From Geobacter sp. (lineage in GTDB: Bacteria > Desulfobacterota > Desulfuromonadia > Geobacterales > Pseudopelobacteraceae), in NCBI GenBank assembly GCA_027346925.1, contig DAIERH010000129.1:1-6725 (forward strand): a stretch of DNA of 6,725 nucleotides, in the 5' to 3' direction. Under the pieces are notes generated by a model. The model ran no database searches. It was not told the origin of the DNA and saw only the letters and a program-made list of their open reading frames with translations. Positions within the stretch are counted from its first letter, which is position 1. Every line of letters begins with the position of its first letter. Made by a program: the position numbers and the translations under genes. Of the stretch, positions 1-5,768 are shown piece after piece.

Positions 1-807
1 GGGAACTTGTTCTCTGTATCCCAGCAGATCCACGCTTTTAAAAAGGACGGATGATTGTGCCTTCGCCTCGAAGACCGGTGCCGCCCACTCCCTGTAGCGT
101 GCCTGCCGTTTCGGGTCGTGGGGGAAGGCGGCATGGGCCGCTGCCCACACCTCCAGCGGGTCGATGGTCCACCCCTCGATGCTGAACTCCCCAGCCCCGT
201 ATCCCGCCTCCAACAGCAACCGTGCCAGTCCATAGCTCCCGCTGCCGTCCCCGCAGGCCGCATCCAGGCAGCGCAACGGCCCGCAGCTCCTGTCCCGGTC
301 TGCCAGCCAGGCCGCAACAAAGGCCGTTTGGGTCGGATAGCGCAGGGGATCGCTGCCATAGAAGCGCTCCGGCAGGAATGACCGGAACAGGAATGCCGCG
401 CGTTGATCTCCATCGGCCAGCAGGCGCTCCAACAGCGTGGCAGGATCGGCCGATCCTGGAAAAAAGCTCGGATAAGCAGAAACGATTGCGGCCCAGCTCC
501 GGGCATTGCCGAAAGGGGTGCTGGACAGGATGGGGCTATGGCTGAGGGCCGCCCGGTAGATGCGGTGAAAGGCGGGACGGATCTCGGCCAGGGGGAGCCA
601 GAGTTCGCTTTGGCAGTGGATCTCCGGGGTGAGTGCAAGACCGGGGGCGGGCCAGGGGGGCGGACAGGAGGTTGCAAAGGCGGCGAACATGGCCCGCAGA
701 CGCCGGATGCACGGCTGGAACGGGGCCGGGTCGATACGGGGTGACAGGAGTTTTCCCAGGTTGGCGGTTGCGTCGGCCGGGTCAAGGGAAGGCATGAGGC
801 AGGGCAT
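1..807 (-). CDS. CheR-like SAM-dependent methyltransferase (3' part beyond window)
   Basis: The minus strand is open for 269 codons from the ATG at 807 to the window edge, so the C-terminus is missing. The visible signature is LDAACGDGSGSYGLARLLLE at about residues 181-200. It resembles SAM-binding motif I of class I methyltransferases and especially the CheR catalytic domain. An acidic strand end follows (WTIDPLEVWAAAHAAFP, about 213-229), and VDLLGYRE lies near the edge. The first 170 residues are helical-looking, and I do not recognise a named domain in them. The start is preferred over the in-frame ATG at 795 because AAGG lies 7 nt upstream of it. It sits 17 nt after the mqnE stop, so co-transcription with mqnE is likely. 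No chemotaxis gene is adjacent, so a receptor-methylating role cannot be claimed; the substrate is unknown. The methyltransferase call is fairly secure, the CheR subtype less so. Confidence 0.72.
   Translation of the reverse strand, partial: MPCLMPSLDPADATANLGKLLSPRIDPAPFQPCIRRLRAMFAAFATSCPPPWPAPGLALTPEIHCQSELWLPLAEIRPAFHRIYRAALSHSPILSSTPFGNARSWAAIVSAYPSFFPGSADPATLLERLLADGDQRAAFLFRSFLPERFYGSDPLRYPTQTAFVAAWLADRDRSCGPLRCLDAACGDGSGSYGLARLLLEAGYGAGEFSIEGWTIDPLEVWAAAHAAFPHDPKRQARYREWAAPVFEAKAQSSVLFKSVDLLGYREQVP
441..458. repeat. Perfect 18-bp palindrome inside the methyltransferase gene
   Basis: The arms are CAGGATCGG and CCGATCCTG with no spacer; symmetry stops at 440/459. It lies within coding sequence (residues PGSADPA region, about 117-123 of the methyltransferase). 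It may be chance arising from GC-rich codons, or a protein-binding or hairpin site; nothing nearby decides this. Confidence 0.8.
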
Positions 808-824
808 CGATCAACCTTGGCAGG

Positions 825-1904
825 TTAATAGCTGCGGATCGCGTGGTAGAGCGTATCCCGCTCCACGGGGACCTTGCCGGCCTTTTTGATCAAGCGGATG
901 ATGCCGTCCTTGGTCAGGGACTGGGGGCTCTGGGCGCCGGCGTCGTGGCCGATTTTTTCCTCCACCACCGTGCCGTCCAGGTCGTTGACCCCGAAGGCCA
1001 GTGCCACCTGGGCGATCTTCTCGCCCAGCATGACCCAGTAGGCCTTGACGTGGTCGAAGTTGTCCAGGAAGATGCGGCCGATGGCCAGGGTCTTCAGGTC
1101 GTCCAGGCCGCTGGTTCCCTTGATGTCCAGCCGCAGGTCCGAGTTCTCCGGCTGGAAGGCCAGGGGAATGAATGCCTGGAAGCCGCGGGTCTCATCCTGA
1201 AGATCGCGCAACATGGCCATGTGCGCCACCCGGTCGGCGTACGTCTCCACATGACCGTAGAGCATGGTGGCGTTGGTCTTCAGCCCTGCCCGGTGGGCCA
1301 GGCGGATGATCTCCAGCCAGCGCTGGCTGGAGATCTTTTCCGGGCAGATCCTCTGCCGGACCTCTTCCACCAGGATCTCGGCACCCCCGCCTGGCATGGA
1401 GCCCAGGCCGGCGCTCTTGAGGCGTTCAAGCACCTGCTCGATGGAGAGGCCCGAGATACGGCTGAAGTAATCGACCTCAACAGCGGTAAAGGCCTTGATG
1501 TGCAGGTTCGGGGCGGCCCGGCGCACGGTGGCCAGCACCTCTTCGTAGTATTCGAAGGCCAAGTCTGGATGCAGGCCGCCCACCATGTGCACCTCGGTGG
1601 CACCTTCTGCCTGCGCCACCCGTGCCCGGCGGCAGATCTCCTCCAGGGCCAGGGTATAGGCGCCCTCTTCGCCGGCGGTCTTGGAAAAGGCGCAGAAGGC
1701 GCAGCGGTTTACGCAGATGTTGGTGGGGTTGATGTGGCGGTTGACGTTGAAGAAGACGCTCCCGCCGTTTTTGCGCTGGTTGGCCAGAGCGGCCAATTCG
1801 CCGATGGCGAGCAGGTCGTTGGACTCGAACAGCAGCAGGGCTTCTTCCGGTGAGATGCGCTGGTTGGCGATCACTTTTGGGGCGATACTCTTGAAGTCGG
1901 ACAT
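825..1904 (-). CDS. mqnE: Aminofutalosine synthase (radical SAM enzyme MqnE)
   Basis: The 359-residue product is a full-length member of the MqnE/MqnC radical SAM group. By family knowledge MqnE joins the adenosyl part of SAM to 3-[(1-carboxyvinyl)oxy]benzoate, giving aminofutalosine in the futalosine route to menaquinone, in the cytoplasm. The radical SAM cluster motif is C64-X3-C68-X2-C71 (NICVNRCAFCAF). Also seen are GGLHPDLAFEYYEE (109-122), KAFTAVEVDYF (137-147) and SMPGGGAEIL (169-178). The KAFTAVE segment favours MqnE over MqnC, which usually has a different motif there. An in-frame TGA lies 33 nt upstream of the ATG at 1904, with no ATG, GTG or TTG between. That start has no visible Shine-Dalgarno sequence. 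It lies 75 nt downstream of the diguanylate cyclase and 17 nt upstream of the methyltransferase gene. A 28-bp perfect palindrome spans codons 190-199. No other menaquinone genes are in view. Confidence 0.92.
   Translation of the reverse strand: MSDFKSIAPKVIANQRISPEEALLLFESNDLLAIGELAALANQRKNGGSVFFNVNRHINPTNICVNRCAFCAFSKTAGEEGAYTLALEEICRRARVAQAEGATEVHMVGGLHPDLAFEYYEEVLATVRRAAPNLHIKAFTAVEVDYFSRISGLSIEQVLERLKSAGLGSMPGGGAEILVEEVRQRICPEKISSQRWLEIIRLAHRAGLKTNATMLYGHVETYADRVAHMAMLRDLQDETRGFQAFIPLAFQPENSDLRLDIKGTSGLDDLKTLAIGRIFLDNFDHVKAYWVMLGEKIAQVALAFGVNDLDGTVVEEKIGHDAGAQSPQSLTKDGIIRLIKKAGKVPVERDTLYHAIRSY
1308..1335. repeat. Perfect 28-bp palindrome inside mqnE
   Basis: The left arm is GATCTCCAGCCAGC and the right arm is its exact reverse complement with no spacer; symmetry fails at 1307/1336. 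On the minus strand it encodes residues I191 to I199 of MqnE (ISSQRWLEI), and the plus strand read from 1309 gives the same nine residues. In RNA it could fold into a stem of about 12 bp with a small loop. Its function is unknown. Confidence 0.95.
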
Positions 1905-1910
1905 GGGGGA

Positions 1911-1939
1911 AGTTTACGGGAAACAGGGCAACGGTTCAA
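1911..1939 (-). promoter_or_regulatory. Possible mqnE promoter, close enough for a leaderless transcript
   Basis: On the minus strand TTGAAC (1934-1939) and TAAACT (1911-1916) are separated by 17 nt, each matching four of six sigma-70 consensus bases. Only 6 nt separate the -10-like hexamer from the mqnE ATG, so transcription would begin at or next to the start codon. This would fit the missing Shine-Dalgarno sequence. It is a weak match; read-through from the upstream cyclase gene is an equal alternative. Confidence 0.3.
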
Positions 1940-1979
1940 GGAATTTGACGCGAGGTACTGAAATATCCACGTATATTCG

Positions 1980-3725
1980 TTACGATTCCTGCACAACCGT
2001 ATAGCGCTGGAAGTTGTTCCTCCCCTGCTCCTTGACCCGGTAGAGGGCGATGTCTGCATTCTTCAGCAGGGTTTCCGCGTCCTTGCCATCATCGGGAAAA
2101 TCGGCGATGCCGATGCTGGCGGTCACGTTGAGAGTGTGGCCGTTGCAGACGAACGGCTCGCGGAACGCCGTGACCACCTTGGCGGCGGTCACGGCCGCAC
2201 TCTCGGCCGAGCCAATGGTCGGCAGCAGCAGCACGAATTCATCCCCGCCCATGCGGGAGACCGTATCGCTCTTGCGCAGGAGCCCCTTCAGCCGCTCGCC
2301 GACGGCCTTGAGCAAGAGGTCGCCCATGCTGTGGCCAAGGGTGTCGTTGATGTCCTTGAAGCGGTCCAGGTCCAGGATCATCAGCGCTCCGCGGGTGGAG
2401 GTGCGGTTTGCGGAGGCCAGTGCCTGGCCGAGGCGGTCGTTGAGCAGGACCCGGTTGGGCAGGCCGGTCAGGGCGTCGTGGTAGGCCAGGTGATGGATGG
2501 TGTCCTCGTAGCGCCGGCGTTCGGTGATGTCGTTGAGCATCAGCACAAAGCCCACCAGGTTGCCCTGTTTGTCCTGGATGCCGGACAGGCTGCCGTCGTA
2601 GAAAAGGGAACCGCCGCCCCGCTTGATGTGGGCCGGAAAAAGGCACTTGCCTTCCTTCTGCACGATCTCCCGCGCCTGGTGCAGGGTGAGAGGGGAAATG
2701 TCCTCCAGGCTGAGCATTTCCAGGGCACAGCGACCGATGGCGGCTGCCGCGCCGCAGTTGAACACCTTCTCCGCCACCGGGTTGAAATACTTGATCCTGA
2801 AGGCGCTATCCGTGGCAATGATCGCCATGTTGATGGAGGAACTGAGGATATTGTCCAGGTAGACGGTCTTGTCCAGGAGTTCCCTGGCGGTCTGCTGGAA
2901 GACATCCTCCTTTTCCCGGATGATCTCCTTCAGCAGTTCGATGTACTTTCCCTCCAGCCCCTTGACGATATCCGACTGGGTGATGAGCCCCTGGATGTGC
3001 CCCTGATCATCGACCACCACCACCCTGCGGATGTGTTCCTTCTTCATCAGCAGGGTGGCCTTGTGGACCGTGGTTCCGACCTTGACGGTCAGTACCGGGC
3101 TGCTCATGACGCCGCCGACCGGGACGCTCCCCAGGTCGATAGCGTCGGCCACCAGCCGGACCACATCCCGTTCGGTCAGGATGCCGAGCGGCCGGCGCTC
3201 CTCTTCCACGACCACGCAACTGATGCCCGGGCCTGCCATGGCAGCCAGGGCCTCGCTGATGGTAAGGTCGGCCGTTACGGTCACCACGTCGGTGGTCATG
3301 ACCTGCTCGATCTTGCGCATCTCCACGAAATACTCGTGCCCCAGATGGTTGATCAGGTCGGACTGGGTCAAGAGCCCGAGCATCCTGCCGCCATGATCCA
3401 CCACAATGTGGTGGCGGATCCGGTTGGTGAGCATCAGGCTGTACGCCTCGTACATGCTTAAGGAAACGGGGATGGTGGCCACCGGGCTGGTCATCACTTC
3501 GCGGATAGGCCGGCTGCCGGGGGTCATCTGCCGGTTGGCCAGCCTGACCAGGTCCCGTTCGGTGAAGATACCCAGCGGCCGTTTCTTTTCCGCCACCACC
3601 AGGCAACTGATCCTGGCGTCGGCCATGATGGCGATTGCTTCGTCCAGCGGCGTTTCCGGGGCAACGCTGATGACCTGGCGCGAGATGATCTGCCTGATAC
3701 TGGTCTTGCTTATCGGTACGGTCAT
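1980..3725 (-). CDS. Diguanylate cyclase with four CBS domains, PAS and GGDEF
   Basis: This 581-residue cytoplasmic protein should make cyclic di-GMP from two GTP. I see no signal peptide or membrane segment. Four CBS units lie at about 8-63, 73-128, 138-193 and 203-258, each with a G-x-x-T-x-x-D motif (D58, D123, D187, D252) typical of adenosine-nucleotide pockets. TERD and TQSD alternate, so the array looks like a duplicated CBS pair. A charged helix at about 258-290 leads to a PAS domain (about 290-400), ending in NDITERRRYEDTIHHLAYHDALTGLPNR, the usual PAS-GGDEF junction. The GGDEF signature is intact (493-497), with likely metal and substrate residues D452, N460 and D469. An inhibitory I-site R484-x-x-D487 lies five residues before GGDEF, so product feedback is expected. 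No EAL domain follows. AGGA 7 nt before the ATG supports the start. Adenine nucleotides or SAM, sensed by the CBS domains, may set its activity; the ligand is not known. Confidence 0.95.
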   Translation of the reverse strand: MTVPISKTSIRQIISRQVISVAPETPLDEAIAIMADARISCLVVAEKKRPLGIFTERDLVRLANRQMTPGSRPIREVMTSPVATIPVSLSMYEAYSLMLTNRIRHHIVVDHGGRMLGLLTQSDLINHLGHEYFVEMRKIEQVMTTDVVTVTADLTISEALAAMAGPGISCVVVEEERRPLGILTERDVVRLVADAIDLGSVPVGGVMSSPVLTVKVGTTVHKATLLMKKEHIRRVVVVDDQGHIQGLITQSDIVKGLEGKYIELLKEIIREKEDVFQQTARELLDKTVYLDNILSSSINMAIIATDSAFRIKYFNPVAEKVFNCGAAAAIGRCALEMLSLEDISPLTLHQAREIVQKEGKCLFPAHIKRGGGSLFYDGSLSGIQDKQGNLVGFVLMLNDITERRRYEDTIHHLAYHDALTGLPNRVLLNDRLGQALASANRTSTRGALMILDLDRFKDINDTLGHSMGDLLLKAVGERLKGLLRKSDTVSRMGGDEFVLLLPTIGSAESAAVTAAKVVTAFREPFVCNGHTLNVTASIGIADFPDDGKDAETLLKNADIALYRVKEQGRNNFQRYTVVQES

Positions 3726-3802
3726 GATCTATTCCTGCATGCTTTCCATATGCGACGAGTTTAGATATTCATATCACAACCACATGAAACCATTCACATA
3801 CC

Positions 3803-3830
3803 ATATTACGCGCCTGATAAACAGCCTCAA
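3803..3830 (-). promoter_or_regulatory. Possible promoter of the diguanylate cyclase gene
   Basis: On the minus strand TTGAGG (3825-3830) and TAATAT (3803-3808) are spaced 16 nt apart in an AT-rich stretch about 78 nt before the cyclase start. Each hexamer is an imperfect sigma-70 match. I saw no sigma-54 type GG/GC pair with correct spacing. Confidence 0.33.
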
Positions 3831-3889
3831 TTTTTACGGGCGGACCGGAAGGCTGATTGGAACACTATCCCATCGCTGATGCTAAACGC

Positions 3890-4003
3890 AAAAAGGCGCG
3901 GAGCCCCTCACCCGGCCTACGGCCACCCTCTCCGAGCGGGAGAAGGGACGATTCCCACCTTCTCCCGTTGGGAGAAGGATAGGATGAAGGAACCCGCGCC
4001 TTT
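3890..4003 (-). terminator. Large rho-independent-like terminator of hcp
   Basis: The arms AAAGGCGCGG (3892-3901) and CCGCGCCTTT (3994-4003) pair perfectly, and in the hcp-sense RNA the 3' arm runs into five U residues (3894-3890). In that RNA the pairing continues inward to 3913 and 3982, giving about 22 positions with one mismatch and four G-U pairs. These G-U pairs exist only in minus-strand RNA, which suggests a structure acting in the hcp transcript. The loop is unusually long because it holds the hairpin repeat at 3914-3981. The hcp stop codon is about 25 nt upstream. Confidence 0.7.
3902..3981. repeat. REP-like palindromic repeat inside the terminator loop
   Basis: The stretch begins CCCCTCACCCGGCCTACGG and goes on as CACCCTCTCC, a pattern I recall from interspersed extragenic repeats in many proteobacterial genomes. 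It contains a perfect hairpin CCTTCTCCC-GTT-GGGAGAAGG (3958-3966 with 3970-3978) and a second copy of GGGAGAAGG at 3938-3946, which could pair with the same CCTTCTCCC arm instead. Only one copy is in this window, so the genome-wide repeat status is inferred. Confidence 0.6.
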
Positions 4004-4027
4004 CTTGTCGGCGATGTTGTTGAAAAA

Positions 4028-5629
4028 TTACCCCAGGATCGCCTTCATGTCCGCCTCGACCGTGGTGATCGGGCCGATGTTGAAGTTCTCCACCAGGAAG
4101 TTGAGGACGTTGGGGGTGATGAAGGCCGGCAAGGAGGGCCCCAGCTTGATGTTCTTGATCCCCAGGTGCAGGAGGGTCAGGAGGATGACCACGGCCTTCT
4201 GCTCGTACCAGGAAAGGATCATGGAGAGCGGCAGGTCGTTGACGCCGCAGTTGAAGGCGCCCGCCAGGGCCAGGGCGATCTGGATGGCCGAGTAGGCATC
4301 GTTGCACTGGCCCACGTCCAACAGGCGCGGGATGCCGCCGATATCGCCGAACTCCAGCTTGTTGAAACGGTACTTGCCGCAGGCCAGGGTCAGGATGACC
4401 GTATCCTGGGGGAGTTTCTCCGCGAACTCGGTGTAGTAATTGCGTCCCGATTTGGCGCCGTCGCAGCCGCCGATCAGGAAGAAATGCTTGATGGCGCCCG
4501 ACTTGACCGCGTCGATGACCTTGTCGGCCACCCCCAGCACGGCGTTGTGGCCGAAGCCGGTCAGGATCTCCTGGCCAGGGTTCTCGGGGAGTGCCGGACA
4601 TTCCAGGGCCTTGCTGATGACCGCGGAAAAATCCCAGCCGTCGATGTGCGGGACGTCGGGCCAGCCCACCAGACCCCAGGTGAAGAGACGGTCCTTGTAG
4701 CTGTCGGCCGGACGCTGGATGCAGTTGGTGTTGAAGATGATCGCGCCGGGGAAGTGGACGAACTCCTTGGCCTGATCCTGCCAGGCACCGCCGAAGTTGC
4801 CAACCAGGTGGCTGTACTTCTTGAGTCCCGGATAGCCGTGGGCCGGCAGCATCTCGCCGTGGGTGTAGATGTTGATCCCCTTGCCCTCGGTCTGCTTGAG
4901 CAGTTCTTCCAGCATCTTCAGGTCATGGCCGGACACCAGGATGCCCTTGCCGGCCTTGGTGCCGAGCTGGACCGGCGTGGGGACCGGGTGGCCGTAGGTA
5001 TCGGTATGGGCTCCGTTCAGGAGGCCCATCACGGTCAGGTTGTGCTTGCCGCACTCCATGGCAAGGCCGACGAAATCCATCAGCCCCAGGCTGGGATCGG
5101 TTGTTGCGGCCAGTGCCTTCTGGACAAAGGCCAGCACCTCGTCGTCGCTCCTGCCCAGGATCATGGCATGGTCCATGTAGGCCGCCATACCCTTCAGGCC
5201 GTACATCAGGATCTCGATGACGGAGCGGATGTCTTCGTTGACGTGCTGGGCATTGATGCCGTAGGCCTCGCCCTGGCTGACCATGCCGGCCACGTCGTGG
5301 GCCGGTTTCCAGTCGGCCACCGGGCCGGAAAGGGTGACGCCGGCGGCTGCCTTGGCCTTTTCCTTCAGTTCGTAGCAGCGCTTGATGACGCCGCCGATAT
5401 GGGGGGCATCGAAGTCCACGTTGGTGACGGTGGTGAAGAGCCCCTCGATGGTGAAACGGTCGATCTCGGCGTTCCGGCCGAGCTTGTCGGCATAGAGCGC
5501 CAGGCTCTTCAGGCCGTAGAGCAGATGGTCCTGCAATGTTGCCACGTCCGGTTTCTTGCCGCACACGCCGGAGATGTTGCACCCCACGCCGTTTGCCGCC
5601 TGCTCGCATTGATTACAGAACATTCCCAT
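4028..5629 (-). CDS. hcp: Hybrid cluster protein (hydroxylamine / nitric oxide reductase)
   Basis: The product is 533 residues, usual for the family. Hcp is a cytoplasmic iron-sulfur protein; it reduces hydroxylamine in vitro, and in enteric bacteria it is linked to nitric oxide reduction and protein S-nitrosylation. The N-terminus has C5-X2-C8-X8-C17-X5-C23, the spacing of the anaerobe-type (Desulfovibrio-like) class. All expected hybrid-cluster ligands are visible: H235 (GHDL), E259 (HGEM), C303 (TNCIQ), C389 (GGCDG), C417 (ACGKY), C442 (QCNDA) and E476 (WYEQKAV). The frame stays open upstream to 6010, but the start at 5629 is chosen because AAAGGAGG lies 8 nt before it and the family's MFCNQC terminus begins there. 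No Hcr-type reductase gene is next to it, as is normal for this class. A CRP/FNR-type box, a -10 hexamer and a leader inverted repeat precede it. A strong terminator follows, so it is probably transcribed alone. Confidence 0.97.
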   Translation of the reverse strand: MGMFCNQCEQAANGVGCNISGVCGKKPDVATLQDHLLYGLKSLALYADKLGRNAEIDRFTIEGLFTTVTNVDFDAPHIGGVIKRCYELKEKAKAAAGVTLSGPVADWKPAHDVAGMVSQGEAYGINAQHVNEDIRSVIEILMYGLKGMAAYMDHAMILGRSDDEVLAFVQKALAATTDPSLGLMDFVGLAMECGKHNLTVMGLLNGAHTDTYGHPVPTPVQLGTKAGKGILVSGHDLKMLEELLKQTEGKGINIYTHGEMLPAHGYPGLKKYSHLVGNFGGAWQDQAKEFVHFPGAIIFNTNCIQRPADSYKDRLFTWGLVGWPDVPHIDGWDFSAVISKALECPALPENPGQEILTGFGHNAVLGVADKVIDAVKSGAIKHFFLIGGCDGAKSGRNYYTEFAEKLPQDTVILTLACGKYRFNKLEFGDIGGIPRLLDVGQCNDAYSAIQIALALAGAFNCGVNDLPLSMILSWYEQKAVVILLTLLHLGIKNIKLGPSLPAFITPNVLNFLVENFNIGPITTVEADMKAILG

Positions 5630-5637
5630 GGTTGTTT

Positions 5638-5645
5638 CCTCCTTT
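5638..5645 (-). promoter_or_regulatory. Ribosome binding site that fixes the hcp start
   Basis: On the minus strand AAAGGAGG lies 8 nt before ATG 5629. It decides against the 127-residue upstream extension of the open frame and against the ATG two codons inside (5623), which would be 14 nt away. Confidence 0.9.
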
Positions 5646-5662
5646 TGTTGGGTACCTTGAGT

Positions 5663-5681
5663 AAACTCAGCTGGTGAGTTT
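5663..5681. promoter_or_regulatory. Inverted repeat in the hcp leader
   Basis: AAACTCA and TGAGTTT form perfect 7-bp arms around the 5-nt spacer GCTGG. It lies 34-52 nt before the hcp start, downstream of the proposed -10, so it would be in the 5' untranslated RNA as a small hairpin or act as a DNA operator. No U-run directly follows on the hcp strand, so it is not a classical terminator. Confidence 0.55.
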
Positions 5682-5703
5682 TTAGCGTTTCTATGGTATG
5701 AAC

Positions 5704-5709
5704 AGTATA
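5704..5709 (-). promoter_or_regulatory. Probable -10 element of hcp
   Basis: TATACT on the minus strand matches five of six bases of the sigma-70 -10 consensus. No good -35 hexamer lies 16-18 nt upstream, as expected of an activator-dependent promoter. The predicted RNA start is near 5697, leaving a leader of about 68 nt. Confidence 0.5.
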
Positions 5710-5729
5710 CCCAATCCCTACGGCTTTGC

Positions 5730-5743
5730 TTGACGCTGGTCAA
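5730..5743. promoter_or_regulatory. HcpR-like (CRP/FNR family) operator between hcp and the DUF362 gene
   Basis: TTGAC-GCTG-GTCAA is a perfect palindrome with 5-bp arms and a 4-nt spacer. This TTGAC-N4-GTCAA layout is, from memory, the motif described for HcpR, a CRP/FNR-family regulator upstream of hcp in deltaproteobacteria; it also resembles FNR half-sites. Its centre is 30 bp from the centre of the hcp -10 hexamer, placing it near -40, close to a class II activator position. For the plus-strand gene it lies only 25 nt before the start codon, where binding could block transcription or translation initiation. The regulator gene is not in the window. Confidence 0.7.
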
Positions 5744-5768
5744 AAAAAACAATTTCGCGGAGGAAGTC

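Larger units (their letters stand above)
3726..4027. other. Gene-free gap between hcp and the cyclase gene
   Basis: I find no credible gene in these 302 nt. The part next to the cyclase (about 3726-3860) is clearly more AT-rich than the coding regions and has the short inverted repeat GATAT-TC-ATATC (3764-3775); it is the likely promoter region of the cyclase. The part next to hcp (about 3890-4003) is the structured terminator and repeat described separately. Confidence 0.75.

Noticed and set aside
843..1853. 336-codon open frame on the plus strand opposite mqnE
   Set aside because: It is a shadow of mqnE in high-GC DNA, without motifs or a convincing ribosome binding site.
825..1904. MqnC (cyclic dehypoxanthinyl futalosine synthase) instead of MqnE
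   Set aside because: The KAFTAVE segment and GEEGAYT after the cluster motif fit MqnE better; the two families are related, so some doubt remains.
2136..3461. 441-codon open frame on the plus strand opposite the cyclase gene
   Set aside because: The minus-strand frame has clear CBS, PAS and GGDEF motifs; the antisense frame has none.
3732..3752. Tiny upstream frame (MESMQE) before the cyclase start, overlapping its ribosome binding site
   Set aside because: Six codons without its own ribosome binding site; most likely chance.
3902..3981. CRISPR-like repeat structure
   Set aside because: The repeated 9-mers are the arms of hairpins with no regular spacer units; only a single short element is present.
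4166..5677. 503-codon open frame on the plus strand opposite hcp
   Set aside because: hcp is certain here; the antisense frame has low-complexity high-GC composition and no recognisable motif.
5730..5735. TTGACG as a -35 element for the plus-strand DUF362 gene
   Set aside because: No -10-like hexamer lies 16-18 nt downstream, and transcription would start almost at the ribosome binding site; the palindrome explains it better.
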